Assembly (NCBI RefSeq): GCF_900111905.1
Contig: NZ_FOKM01000011.1
Coordinates: forward strand, 62,001 to 126,000
DNA length: 64,000 bases
Reading direction: 5' to 3'
DNA from: Rhizobium sp. NFR07
GTDB taxonomy: Bacteria; Pseudomonadota; Alphaproteobacteria; Rhizobiales; Rhizobiaceae
Below are positions 52,457 to 61,628 of the stretch, piece by piece. How positions within the stretch are numbered: position 1 is the first letter of the stretch; every line of letters starts with the position of its first letter. A program made the translations under genes and the position numbers. The notes below the pieces were generated by a model that was not told the origin of the DNA, searched no databases, and saw nothing but the letters and a program-made list of their open reading frames with translations.

Positions 52457-52600
52457 CTACGCGGGGAGATCGATCTCCTGATCACTGCCATCGAGCGCGA
52501 CGATTTCACTGGAGAGGTCGCTCAAGGTGACCGTCTCGCCCTTGCTGCGGCAGCTGGCCCAGGTCTCAAAACGTGTTTTTTCCTGAGTTCTGTCAGGCGA
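52457..52600 (-). pseudogene. C-terminal remnant of a TerC/CorC-type gene
   Basis: Bases 52487-52555 closely match 48631-48698 of the terC-like gene; the translation reads GETVTLSDLSSEIVALDG against GETVTFGDLTYEVVALDG. One extra T at about 52541-52542 shifts the frame upstream of that segment, and no TerC or CBS part remains. It ends at a TAG (52457-52459) that abuts the MarR remnant. Confidence 0.7.
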
Positions 52601-53092
52601 ATCGATGGTCAAGGACATGAGCCCATGGTGAGCCGACCCTCTCGGGTTGCTGCATCGGAAAAGAGGGTACGAGGCCCTGGCTGCCACCGGCTGTTGCGAA
52701 CGCAACGACGACCCCTCATTCATTCTGCATTGACGACTGGGCTACGCCTACATCTCGGGCAGTCCATCTGCATCTGCGGGCCGGTCGCGTTGTAAACCGA
52801 TGGGAAGTCAAAAGGTTCGACGAACTTCATCTTCGCTTCTATACGTTCTTGTAATAGCGATTTCCGATCGGTGAGCGAAGGTCCAGGTAGGCTCGGTAGT
52901 GTTGGCTTCACCTAAAAGAGCGCGAGGGTGAGAGGCTGAACCACAGAGCCTAATTTGTGGCTAGTCTTTGCGTCGGAAGGGACGGCGGTCGGTTTACAAT
53001 GCCGGTGCCGCTGATGCCGTATTAGCGAGAGGGAATTCCTCTTTCGTGGGAATGTTCGCACTCGGCAGATAGAGAGGGAGGGGGCAGGGGAA

Positions 53093-54007
53093 ATGTGGGG
53101 ATCATTGCGACACGGACAATCCGGATCGGGTGAAAGTCGAAAATTCTTAATCGGCCTAGGCCGAGGTGCTGCCGGTGCATTGCTCTTCGGCGTTCCAATG
53201 CTGATGACAATGGAGCTATGGGAACTCGGATTTTATATGGAGCGATACCGCCTACTGCTTCTTCTGCTTGTCAATATCCCGCTCCTTGTTTTCCTTGCTG
53301 ACCGCGTCGGGTTCGAGCGGACTACCACACTGACCGAAGCTTGCCGGGATGCGAATATCGCCTTCGGCTTGGCGATCCTTATGAGCGCGGGCATCCTTTC
53401 CCTGTTCGGTAATATTAAGTTTGGGATGCCCGTCTCCGAAATTGCAGGAAAAATTGCGATACAAGCGGTTCCAGCAAGTATTGGAGCGCTTCTCGGTCGA
53501 TCTCAGCTTGGGGGCTCTTCTGACGATCAAGGTGATGATGGAAAGAGCCGTTCTGATGACGGCAAGCAATCTGCGCAGAGCGAGAACGGTGACGCGGTTC
53601 CGGATAGGCTCTCGACGAGCTACAGCCAAGAGTTGCTACTTATGGCCGTAGGCGCGCTGTTTTTAAACCTCAACGTCGCGCCGACCGAAGAAATCGTGCT
53701 GATTTCCTTTAAAATGACCGCCTGGCATACGCTCATCGCGATCATGATCACCATTGGGATCATGCACGCGTTCGTTTACGTTGTCGCGTTCAAAGGCACC
53801 CATGAACTGCCAGCTGGCACGCCGTGGTGGCATGCGTTCTTCCGCTTCACCTTGCCCGGCTACCTCGTCGCACTAGCGGTAAGCCTTTTTGTGCTATGGA
53901 CCTTCGGTAGGGTGGACGCTGTCGCTCCGACACAAGCGTTAATGTTCGTGATTGTCTTGTCCTTTCCTGGAGCGATCGGTGCAGCGGCCGCTCGCCTTAT
54001 TCTCTAA
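53093..54007 (+). CDS. TIGR02587 family membrane protein
   Basis: A 304-residue membrane protein with about seven helices, split by a hydrophilic, Asp/Ser-rich cytoplasmic stretch (residues about 143-172). It matches the TIGR02587 (DUF2391-like) group of unknown function, which I recall as present in some cyanobacteria and rhizobia and paired with the gene that follows. The start has GGGGA upstream. Codon use looks less GC-biased than the neighbours. The region is bordered on the left by gene debris. I can offer no function. Confidence 0.75.
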   Translation: MWGSLRHGQSGSGESRKFLIGLGRGAAGALLFGVPMLMTMELWELGFYMERYRLLLLLLVNIPLLVFLADRVGFERTTTLTEACRDANIAFGLAILMSAGILSLFGNIKFGMPVSEIAGKIAIQAVPASIGALLGRSQLGGSSDDQGDDGKSRSDDGKQSAQSENGDAVPDRLSTSYSQELLLMAVGALFLNLNVAPTEEIVLISFKMTAWHTLIAIMITIGIMHAFVYVVAFKGTHELPAGTPWWHAFFRFTLPGYLVALAVSLFVLWTFGRVDAVAPTQALMFVIVLSFPGAIGAAAARLIL

Positions 54008-54015
54008 GGGTTCCC

Positions 54016-54426
54016 ATGACTGACATCTCCCGTCGACCACATTCCGAGAAAGAGGTTCCGCATTGGGTGGAATGGGCTGTGGGCATCGTTTCCGCTATAC
54101 TAATCGCCCTAATTATCGGATGGGTTGGGTTTGACGCCCTCACGGAAAAGGATCAGTCGCCGGCATTCAAAACAGTCATCACCAGGCAAGAACCAATCGA
54201 AGGCGGGTTTCGGGTCGAGTTCGATATTGAAAATTCATCCAACCGCACTGCGGCGGCGGTCGTGGTTCGTGGAGAGGTACGTGACGGAGATCGCGTGATC
54301 GAAGCCGCAGAAGCCACCATCGATTATGTTCCGCGCCAATCCAAGGCTTCAGGGGCGATCATCTTCTTTTCTAATCCTGATCAGAGACAGGTTCGCATTC
54401 GCAGCGTCGCGTATAGCGATCCGTAA
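54016..54426 (+). CDS. TIGR02588 family protein
   Basis: A 136-residue protein with one membrane helix near the N-terminus (residues about 22-42, VGIVSAILIALIIGWVGF) and a periplasmic-like beta-rich domain (GGFRVEFDIENSSNRTAAAVVV...). It lies eight bases after the TIGR02587 gene, the usual partner, so the two likely form one membrane complex. The function is unknown. The beta domain resembles an immunoglobulin-like or transthyretin-like fold (inference). Confidence 0.75.
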   Translation: MTDISRRPHSEKEVPHWVEWAVGIVSAILIALIIGWVGFDALTEKDQSPAFKTVITRQEPIEGGFRVEFDIENSSNRTAAAVVVRGEVRDGDRVIEAAEATIDYVPRQSKASGAIIFFSNPDQRQVRIRSVAYSDP

Positions 54427-54485
54427 CCTGCACGGTGGCTAGTCGGACGCGGCGTTAGTTTTCGGAAAGGTGGAGCCAGATCTCT

Positions 54486-54953
54486 CTAGTCAGCGTCGTC
54501 CCGGAAGACGCGGGCGAATTCCGGTGACGAGATCAACGCAAGTGTGCGGCGAAGCTCTGCCGCCTTCTCCTTGCCGAAAGCCTTGTCGAACCGGGCCTGC
54601 GCCACCTGCCAGCGAGCGGTAAGCTCAGCCTGCTTGACGAAACCCTTGTCCGTGAGCCTGACCCGCTTGACCCGCCGGTCGTTCTCGTCCGGCACGATCT
54701 CAATCCAGCCGTCGCGCTGCAGCGGCTTAAGTGTGTGCCCAAGCGCCGAGAGATCCATCACCATCAACTCTGCGAGATTCTTCAACGTCGGCTCGACCGA
54801 AAAGCGGATCTGCGACAGGAGTGAAAACTGGGTACCTTTGAGCCCGGTATCGCCCATCGCGTCATCATAGAGCTGGCCAAGCTGCCGCGCGGCGCGGCGC
54901 ATTGCGCTGCTGTTGCAGTAAGCCCAGATGCTGGTCTTATCGTCCTTTGTCAT
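54486..54953 (-). CDS. MarR-family transcriptional regulator
   Basis: A 155-residue winged-helix regulator. Recognition region: NLAELMVMDLSALGHTLKPL; wing: DENDRRVKRVRLTDKG. ATG 54953 has GGAG eight bases upstream; an ATG at 54962 is too close to it. It is divergent from an SDR gene and a 24-bp near-perfect palindrome lies between them, the expected target. A decayed copy of its 3' end lies at 52325-52456. Confidence 0.88.
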   Translation of the reverse strand: MTKDDKTSIWAYCNSSAMRRAARQLGQLYDDAMGDTGLKGTQFSLLSQIRFSVEPTLKNLAELMVMDLSALGHTLKPLQRDGWIEIVPDENDRRVKRVRLTDKGFVKQAELTARWQVAQARFDKAFGKEKAAELRRTLALISSPEFARVFRDDAD

Positions 54954-55036
54954 TGTTTTCATCTCCGAGCCGCTGACTGCGCGCGCAACAAATAATCCTG
55001 GCCGGGGCTCTTGTATCGGAAAATCGTGTCCAGCAT

Positions 55037-55060
55037 ATTTAGTGGCATATGCCAGTAAAT
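55037..55060. promoter_or_regulatory. MarR operator candidate
   Basis: The core TGGCATATGCCA is a perfect 12-bp palindrome. ATTTA and TAAAT extend it, one mismatch pair apart, to 24 bp. It lies 83 bp from the marR start and 63 bp from the SDR start. Confidence 0.65.
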
Positions 55061-55123
55061 TCTAGCCGCGACGGAGGTGGCGCCTGGCATCTGACACATC
55101 GATCCAATGCAAGGAGAGCTACG

Positions 55124-55921
55124 ATGACGACGAATGAAGAACTTGGTACGGCCCTGGTGACAGGCGCATCCTCGGGTATCGGAGCAACCTATGCCGAGCG
55201 ATTGGCCGCCCGCGGCTATGATCTTGTTCTCGTTGCGCGCGATGCCGCACGCCTGACGGCCCTGGCCGAGAAACTTGCCGCCGCCTACGGGATCAAGGCA
55301 AGCATCCTCACCGCCGACCTCTCGCTGAAGGAGGATACGGCCAAGGTGGAGGAACGCCTGCGCGGTGACGCGACGATCACTCTCCTCGTCAACAATGCAG
55401 GCATTGGGCCGGCCGGTCCATTGCTCACCGCCGATCCGGACTATCTGGAGCGGATGGTCGAAATCAATGTCGGCGCGGCCAATCGCCTGGCGGTTGCCGC
55501 GGCGCAGGCCTTTGCGGCCAGGGGACGGGGAGCGATCGTCAACATCGCCTCCGCCGTTGCGATGGCGGCTCAGTATTTTCATGGCACCTATGCGGGCAGC
55601 AAGGCATTTGTGCTGGCCCTGACGGAATCGCTCGCAACCGAACTCAAGGATAGCGGCGTGAGGATGCAGGCGGTGCTTCCCGGCTATACCCGCACCGAGA
55701 TCTTCGATCGTGTCGGCGGTTCGATGGACAAGCTTGATCCGAACTCCGTTATGGAAGTCGGCGATCTTGTCGACGCAGCGCTGGTGGGGTTCGATCGCGG
55801 AGAGCTTGTGACAATGCCATCGCTGGCCGACGTCACGCTCTATCAGAACTTTGATCTGGCGCGGAATGCGCTGCGTCCGAACCTGTCGCTCAGCAAGCCT
55901 GCTCCGCGATACGGGGTCTGA
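55124..55921 (+). CDS. SDR-family oxidoreductase
   Basis: A 265-residue classical short-chain dehydrogenase/reductase. The nucleotide loop is VTGASSGIG (near residue 12), followed by NNAG and the catalytic TYAGSK (Tyr/Lys). The substrate is unknown. ATG 55124 follows AAGGAG; a longer frame from 55049 crosses the palindrome and is not credible. It is divergent from the MarR gene and likely under its control. Confidence 0.88.
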   Translation: MTTNEELGTALVTGASSGIGATYAERLAARGYDLVLVARDAARLTALAEKLAAAYGIKASILTADLSLKEDTAKVEERLRGDATITLLVNNAGIGPAGPLLTADPDYLERMVEINVGAANRLAVAAAQAFAARGRGAIVNIASAVAMAAQYFHGTYAGSKAFVLALTESLATELKDSGVRMQAVLPGYTRTEIFDRVGGSMDKLDPNSVMEVGDLVDAALVGFDRGELVTMPSLADVTLYQNFDLARNALRPNLSLSKPAPRYGV

Positions 55922-55956
55922 TGATTGCCCCTCATCAACGCAGGGTGATTTGCGCC

Positions 55957-56655
55957 TTATCGCAGGGCTGCGGCCAGCAACGGTGCCGCAAGCACGTTGA
56001 CGAGGCCGACAAGAACCATCACTAGGCCGGCGACCGAACCTTCCTCGGCGCCGATCTGGTTGGCCTTGGCGACGCCCGCGCCATGGGCGCCCATGCCGAA
56101 CAATGCGCCGCGGGCGAGCGAGGATTTGAGCGGCAGGACGCGCAGGAGGTTTTCACCCATGACCGCGCCGAGCACGCCCGTCACGACGACGAAGAGGGCC
56201 GTCAGGTCCGGCACGCCGCCGATATGTTCCGAAATCGCCATGGCAAAGGGAGAGCTGACCGAACGGGGCAGCAGGCTGAGGCGAAGCGTGCCGTCGATGG
56301 AGAGCAGGCTCGCCAACGCCCAGGCGGTGACGATCGCCGTACCGCTGCCAACGACCATGCCGAACGCCAGCACCGGCCAGTAGCGCAGGATCATCGCCCG
56401 CTGCTCGTAGATCGGGATGGCGAAGGCGACGGTGACGGGGCCGAGGACCGCCATCAGCCAGCGGGTAGCGCCGATATATTCGCTATAGGTGGTGTGCAGA
56501 GAGAGTGCGATGACAGCGAGCAAGACCGGTGTCAGCACCAGCGGCGATGTCCAGAGCGACGGCCAGCGCCTGTAGAGGCGCTTGGAGAGGAAGTAGATTG
56601 CGATCGTTGCGGCTGACCAGAAGACGGTGATCAGAACCGTCTCAAGCGAGGGCAC
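55957..56655 (-). CDS. LrgB family membrane protein
   Basis: A 232-residue membrane protein with about seven helices and LrgB landmarks (SVSSPFAMAISEHIGGVPDLTA in part and ARGALFGMGAHGAGVAKA). LrgA/LrgB pairs are holin/antiholin-like proteins in Gram-positives and carry glycolate or pyruvate in others. It starts at GTG 56655, overlapping lrgA by 14 bases; a longer frame to 56703 has no support. Confidence 0.88.
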   Translation of the reverse strand: MPSLETVLITVFWSAATIAIYFLSKRLYRRWPSLWTSPLVLTPVLLAVIALSLHTTYSEYIGATRWLMAVLGPVTVAFAIPIYEQRAMILRYWPVLAFGMVVGSGTAIVTAWALASLLSIDGTLRLSLLPRSVSSPFAMAISEHIGGVPDLTALFVVVTGVLGAVMGENLLRVLPLKSSLARGALFGMGAHGAGVAKANQIGAEEGSVAGLVMVLVGLVNVLAAPLLAAALR

Positions 56656-57100
56656 GGCGGGTCTCCAGCCGGAGCATGACCCGGTAGCCGAAATCGACGG
56701 CAAGCGCCGTCACGCACATCACCATGAAGGTTCCGGCCAGGATGACGGCAAGCACCTTGAGCCCGGTCGGGCCGAGAAATTCACCATGGTCAAGGACCGC
56801 GAGCACGGCAGGAACGAAGAACAGAAGCATGTCGGCAAGAAGCACATAGGCGCCGCGACGCATGGTCTGCAGGCGGATCGTGCCGGTCATGAGCAGGCAG
56901 AGCAGGCCGAAAAGACCAAGCACGCTGCCGGGGATCGGCAGGCCGGTACTGCGGGAGACGGCCTCGCCAGCGAGCCACAGCAGCACGATCAGCGCCACCT
57001 GGGCGAGGCGGCTGCGATGCAGGCTCTTGTGCAGGAGAATGGAGGCCTTGCGCTTGGTCACGGACGGATCGATCCTTAGCTCGACGATCCTCCCTGTCAC
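56642..57100 (-). CDS. CidA/LrgA family membrane protein
   Basis: A 152-residue protein with four membrane helices and the family segment GLPIPGSVLGLFGLLCLL. The partner LrgB is encoded just downstream. Start GTG 57100 is the first of several possible GTG codons (another near 57061), and the extra N-terminal residues IDPSVTKRK are polar. The role in rhizobia (programmed lysis or small-acid transport) is unknown. The gene begins 110 bp after the end of the P450 gene, same strand. Confidence 0.85.
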   Translation of the reverse strand: MTGRIVELRIDPSVTKRKASILLHKSLHRSRLAQVALIVLLWLAGEAVSRSTGLPIPGSVLGLFGLLCLLMTGTIRLQTMRRGAYVLLADMLLFFVPAVLAVLDHGEFLGPTGLKVLAVILAGTFMVMCVTALAVDFGYRVMLRLETRRALA

Positions 57101-57210
57101 GAACTATACGATACTCTTACGCCCAAGCAATTGATCTTGCTGCATGAGAGCCATGTGTTTTCAATGTAACACAGCGCTGAACGAGCATCCCGGCGAGGGC
57201 CCGAACGGCC

Positions 57211-58458
57211 TCACCAGCCAAGGTCCAGACGCTCCAGCCCGTGGAAATGATAGACGTCCTTGACCCGCGGCGTCTCCATCATTCGCAGGCCCGGAAGGCG
57301 GCGAAAGAGCATCGGCAGCACGATATTGAGTTCCAGCCGAGCAAGCGGCGCGCCGATGCAGAAATGGATGCCGGCGCCGAAGGAAAGGTTTGCTCCCTCC
57401 TGCCGGTCGGGCCTGAATGTCAGCGGATCGGAAAACTTTTTCGGATCTAGGTTAGCGGCGGCAAGAATGAGGCTCACCTTGTCGCCCCGTTCTAGCGCGA
57501 CGCCGTCAATCTCCACATCTTCCAGCGCCCAGCGCTGGAAGATGTGGACCGGCGCGCAGATGCGCAGCGTCTCTTCCAAGGTTCGTTCGGTCGCCGCCTC
57601 GTCGCAGAAAAGATTGGCCGGATCGACACCGCTTTCCAGGATCACCCGCACCGAATTACCTATCTGGTGGACGGTCGCCTCATGGCCGGCATTGAGCAGC
57701 ACGATCGTGGTGGAAACCAACTCGTCATCGGTGAGATATTGGCCCTTATGCTCCGTATGGATCATGTGGGTCAGAAGATCTTCGGTCGGGTTCTGCCGAC
57801 GCTCGGCGATCAGCGTCTTCACGTAGTCGGCGAACTCCTTCGCCGCACGCTCGGCGGCGTATTCGTCTTCCTTTGAACGTTTGAACATGTACATGCCGAC
57901 ATAGACGTGAGACCACTTCAAAAGCTGCGGCCCCATCTCGTCGGGAATGCCGATCATCCGCGCGATCATCGTCACCGGGATGATATCGGCGAAGGCCGAC
58001 AGAAGCTCGACCTTGCCTTCCTTCTCGAAACCGTCGATCAGCCGCTCGGCCAGATCCGCGATCTCCGGCCGCATCCGTTCGATGTGGCGGGACACGAAGG
58101 CGCGGTTGACGAGGGTCCTCAACCGCGTGTGTTCCGGCGGCTCTATCTCCAGGAGCGAATGGCGCTCGGCACGATCGAAATTCACAAGATGCGCTTCCGG
58201 CTCCGGCAGGGCGAGTTCGTCGCGGCTCGCCACATGCAGGATCTGGCGCCCAAACCGTCGGTCTCGCAAAAGGGCGTTCACATGGTCATAGCCGGTAAAG
58301 AACCACTGCCGCTGCTCTTCCCAGTAGAAGGTGGGACAATGCTGATGCAGGGCCGCATAGACCCGGTTCGGATCCCCATAGAACGCCGGATTGCGTCCGT
58401 CGAGCGATACGCGGCGGGTTTCGGGATCGATGCGAAGGAAGTTCGGAAGCGCTGTCAT
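57211..58458 (-). CDS. Cytochrome P450
   Basis: A 415-residue soluble bacterial P450. The I-helix oxygen motif is LNAGHEATVHQ, the K-helix ETLR, and the haem-cysteine loop FGAGIHFCIGAPLAR. The substrate cannot be inferred. ATG 58458 (MTALPNFLR) gives the normal length; the frame is open to 58590 but that part is a basic leader without P450 character. The redox partners are not encoded nearby. It lies 55 bp after ggt. Confidence 0.93.
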   Translation of the reverse strand: MTALPNFLRIDPETRRVSLDGRNPAFYGDPNRVYAALHQHCPTFYWEEQRQWFFTGYDHVNALLRDRRFGRQILHVASRDELALPEPEAHLVNFDRAERHSLLEIEPPEHTRLRTLVNRAFVSRHIERMRPEIADLAERLIDGFEKEGKVELLSAFADIIPVTMIARMIGIPDEMGPQLLKWSHVYVGMYMFKRSKEDEYAAERAAKEFADYVKTLIAERRQNPTEDLLTHMIHTEHKGQYLTDDELVSTTIVLLNAGHEATVHQIGNSVRVILESGVDPANLFCDEAATERTLEETLRICAPVHIFQRWALEDVEIDGVALERGDKVSLILAAANLDPKKFSDPLTFRPDRQEGANLSFGAGIHFCIGAPLARLELNIVLPMLFRRLPGLRMMETPRVKDVYHFHGLERLDLGW

Positions 58459-58513
58459 GGACCGATGCGTAGCGCGATTTCCAGGCGCTGCGCAATCGGC
58501 TTCGACAACTGTC

Positions 58514-60292
58514 TCACTCTCCCACGGCGATACCTTCACGGCGCGGATCGGCACTGCCCACAAGCCCGCTTTCGGTGATCTCGATCGCATGCAGACCGGA
58601 ATTCATTTCGCCCGGCTTCACCGCATAGCCGAGTGCCTTCAGTGGCTCGGCGAATTTTTCCGCGGTCGTTCCCTTCTCGATGTCATAGGTGCCGAAGCGG
58701 TTGATCAGATGCGGCTGGGCGACGACCTGTTCGACCGGCATGCCCCAGTCGATATAGGCGATCAGAGCCTGAGCCACATAGCCGATGATCTGGCTGCCGC
58801 CCGGCGAGCCGATGGCGAGAAGCGGCTTGCCGTCCTTCATAACGATCGTCGGCGCCATGGAAGAGCGTGGCCTTTTGCCCGGCTCGACGCGGTTGGCGAT
58901 CGGCAGGCCCTTGTCATGGGTCTTGAAGGAGAAATCGGTCAGCTCGTTGTTGAGCAGAAAGCCGTTCGCCATCAGCTGCGACCCAAAGCCGTTTTCGATC
59001 GTCGTCGTCATTGAGACGACATTGCCTTCTCTGTCGACAATCACGAAATGGCTGGTCGAAGGCAGTTCGATCGCTGCATCGCGGCCGAGCAGCATCGCAT
59101 GATCCCATTCCGGCTCGCCGGCCGTCGCGGCATCCTTGGCAAGCGCCTTGCCGCCATCGAGCAGCTTTGCGCGCTCACCGAGATAGGATTTGTCGAGTAG
59201 CCCCTTGATCGGCAGTGGCTGGAAGTCGGTGTCGGCGACGTAGCGCTCACGGTCTGCAAAAGCGAGACGCTGCGCATCGCCGATGATCCGCCAGCTTTCG
59301 ACCTTGTCGGGGCCGAGGCTCTTGAGGTCGAAATTCTCCGTTACGCCAAGCATCTGGCCGATCGCGATGCCGCCGGAGGAGGGAGGTCCCATGCCGCAGA
59401 CGTCAAGCGCCCGGTAGGAGAAGCAGACGGGCTCGCGCTGCTCAATATTGTAGGTCGCAAGATCGACCATCGAAAGCACGCCGGGATTATCGCGCGCGCC
59501 GCGCACGGTCCTGACGATATTTTCCCCGATCGGGCCGCGATAGAAGGCGTCCGAGCCGCCCGTGGCGATTGCCGTCAGCGTCTCGGCATAATCCGGGTTC
59601 TTGAGCACCGTTCCCGCCTTCAAGGGTGCGCCGGACTGGTCGTAGAAATAGGCCCGCGGTCCCTCATGCTTTTTCAGGCTGTCGCCCGCCGCTGCGATCA
59701 GGGAGGCGAGGCGGGGTGAAACCTCGAAACCGTCCGTCGCCAGTTTTTTCGCGGGACGAAACAGGTCGGCCCACTCCGCCTTGCCAAAGCGCCGGTGGAC
59801 TTCCTCCATCAGGCGGACCGTCCCCGGTGTGCCGACCGAGCGGCCGCCGACCACGGCATCCATGAATTTCAGCGGCTGGCCCTGCGCGTCGAGGAAAAGC
59901 TTCGGCGTCGCCGCCATCGGCGCCTTTTCGCGCCCGTCGAATGTGGTCAGTCGCTTGGAAGCCGCATCATAGTAGACGAGGAACGCGCCGCCGCCGAGAC
60001 CGGAGCTTTGCGGTTCGACGAGGCCGAGAACGGTCTGGATCGCGACCATGGCATCTATCGCATTACCGCCCTTGGCGATCACGTCACGCCCGGCCTCGGC
60101 TGCCAGCGGATTAGCCGCCGCCACCATGAAATCCTTGGCCTCGACGCGCTTTGCCGTCGTCGTACCGGTTGCCCGTTCGGGCGCGTTCGTGTCGGATGCC
60201 TGCTGCGACCAGCTCGCGGGGGCAACGCTCGCCGCTAAGCCGGTGCCGATGATCGCCGAGGCGATGATCCTGCCGAATGTCTTGGTCCGCAT
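58514..60292 (-). CDS. ggt: Gamma-glutamyltransferase
   Basis: A 592-residue periplasmic enzyme that hydrolyses glutathione and other gamma-glutamyl compounds. It has a signal peptide (residues 1-30), a large subunit with ANPLAAEAGRDVIAKGGNA, and the autocatalytic Thr of ELPSTSHFVIVD where the small subunit begins; GSPGGSQIIG is the substrate loop. ATG 60292 follows GGAGGG. An earlier frame to 60346 is unlikely. It lies 82 bp downstream of a diguanylate cyclase gene. Confidence 0.95.
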   Translation of the reverse strand: MRTKTFGRIIASAIIGTGLAASVAPASWSQQASDTNAPERATGTTTAKRVEAKDFMVAAANPLAAEAGRDVIAKGGNAIDAMVAIQTVLGLVEPQSSGLGGGAFLVYYDAASKRLTTFDGREKAPMAATPKLFLDAQGQPLKFMDAVVGGRSVGTPGTVRLMEEVHRRFGKAEWADLFRPAKKLATDGFEVSPRLASLIAAAGDSLKKHEGPRAYFYDQSGAPLKAGTVLKNPDYAETLTAIATGGSDAFYRGPIGENIVRTVRGARDNPGVLSMVDLATYNIEQREPVCFSYRALDVCGMGPPSSGGIAIGQMLGVTENFDLKSLGPDKVESWRIIGDAQRLAFADRERYVADTDFQPLPIKGLLDKSYLGERAKLLDGGKALAKDAATAGEPEWDHAMLLGRDAAIELPSTSHFVIVDREGNVVSMTTTIENGFGSQLMANGFLLNNELTDFSFKTHDKGLPIANRVEPGKRPRSSMAPTIVMKDGKPLLAIGSPGGSQIIGYVAQALIAYIDWGMPVEQVVAQPHLINRFGTYDIEKGTTAEKFAEPLKALGYAVKPGEMNSGLHAIEITESGLVGSADPRREGIAVGE

Positions 60293-60374
60293 GGTCTTCC
60301 CTCCAATTTCCTCGAGAGAATTTGGGCCCTGGACGCCGACAGGCAATGGCGATGCTACAAATTGAACCGATGTG

Positions 60375-61628
60375 TCACCGCTGGCCTATCGCCGCGATGC
60401 GCCGAAGGGCCGCGACCTGCTGGGTCATGCCGACGTCATAGGCGGGCTCGCCGGGATGGGCATTGTCGACGGCCGGAATGACATAGACATCGCGTTCGGT
60501 GCCGATAGCCGTCCGGTCGCGGCCGCTCGTCTTGGCTTTGTAAAGCGCGCGGTCGGCTGCACTCAGCAGAGCATCCAGATCAGCGGCCTTTGCATCGGCA
60601 ACGGCGATGCCGATGCTGACCGTGACTGCAATGCGGTGCTCTCCAACCAAGATTGGCTGGCGTTTCAGCGTGGTGCGCACGGCCTCCGCGACGCTCGCCG
60701 CTTCGATCGTATCGCCCACATGCATGATCGAGGCGAATTCCTCGCCCCCCATGCGGCCGAAGGACCCGCGCCCGCGCTGGGCTGCCGTGCCGATCCGACC
60801 GAACGCGACCAGAACCTCGTCACCGGCCTGGTGACCGTAGATATCGTTGATCTGCTTGAACCCGTCGAGATCGAGATGGATCAGGGCGAGCATGCCGCCC
60901 GTATGCGAGGTGGAACGCTTGAGCCGGTGAAACTCCTCGATCAGGCCGCGCCGGTTTAGGATGCCGGTCAGAGGGTCGGTGACCGCGAGAAGCTTGAGCT
61001 TTGCCTCGGAGCGTTCGTTGATGAGCTTGGCGCCGCTCATGACGGCGGCGACGAAGCAGAGCGCGGCGGTGAACAGCAGCCAGATCGACTTGGTATCGGC
61101 CGAAAACGAGCTCGGCTCGCTGACCAGAACGAGTGTTGCGACAAGCACGCTCGAGAGAACCTGGACGCCAATGCAGCCGGCGAAGAGGCGTCGCGTCGAA
61201 GAGCGATGGTTTTCACCCCAGAGGATTGCGCCGATCAGAATCAGATAACCGACGGAAGCTGCGCCGTGATAGAGCGCGACACGGTAGGAAAAGGTTTCGC
61301 GCACCGGATCGAGGAACATGCCCGCCACCCATATCAGCGCGGGAATGGCGGCAAACGGGTCTAGGCGCCTGTTGTCGAACTGCATCATCCCCACGATCCA
61401 CAGCCCGATGCCGGCGAGTGCGACGGTATTGGCGATCTCGATCGAGAGGAATTCCGGCAGGCTACCGCGCAGTGCGACCATGCCGACGCCGATGCCGTGA
61501 AAGACGAAACCGAAACCCCAGCTCAAATAAAATGGCTGACGCTCGTAAAACCAACGGGACCAGAGGAGCACGCCAAGCGTCGTCGCTTCGGCGGCCCAGA
61601 TCATGAAACCGGTTACAATATCCACCAC
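60375..61628 (-). CDS. Membrane diguanylate cyclase (GGDEF)
   Basis: A 417-residue protein with six to seven membrane helices (about 1-205) and a C-terminal GGDEF domain with the intact catalytic motif GGEEF in RMGGEEFASIM, so it should make cyclic di-GMP. The inhibitory I-site RxxD that normally lies nine residues before it reads RGRG, without Asp, so product inhibition is probably lost. It starts at GTG 61628 with GGGGAG seven bases upstream. Its sensor input is unknown. Confidence 0.92.
   Translation of the reverse strand: MVDIVTGFMIWAAEATTLGVLLWSRWFYERQPFYLSWGFGFVFHGIGVGMVALRGSLPEFLSIEIANTVALAGIGLWIVGMMQFDNRRLDPFAAIPALIWVAGMFLDPVRETFSYRVALYHGAASVGYLILIGAILWGENHRSSTRRLFAGCIGVQVLSSVLVATLVLVSEPSSFSADTKSIWLLFTAALCFVAAVMSGAKLINERSEAKLKLLAVTDPLTGILNRRGLIEEFHRLKRSTSHTGGMLALIHLDLDGFKQINDIYGHQAGDEVLVAFGRIGTAAQRGRGSFGRMGGEEFASIMHVGDTIEAASVAEAVRTTLKRQPILVGEHRIAVTVSIGIAVADAKAADLDALLSAADRALYKAKTSGRDRTAIGTERDVYVIPAVDNAHPGEPAYDVGMTQQVAALRRIAAIGQR

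Larger units (their letters stand above)
52288..53092. other. Gene-debris interval with two decayed gene tails
   Basis: No intact gene was found in these 805 bases. Two remnants, related to genes elsewhere in the window, are recognisable at 52325-52456 and 52457-52600. The rest (about 52600-53092) has short open frames only; one on the minus strand (52720-52911, 63 codons) contains two CxxC-like cysteines (DCPRCRR) but no family I recognise. Confidence 0.65.
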
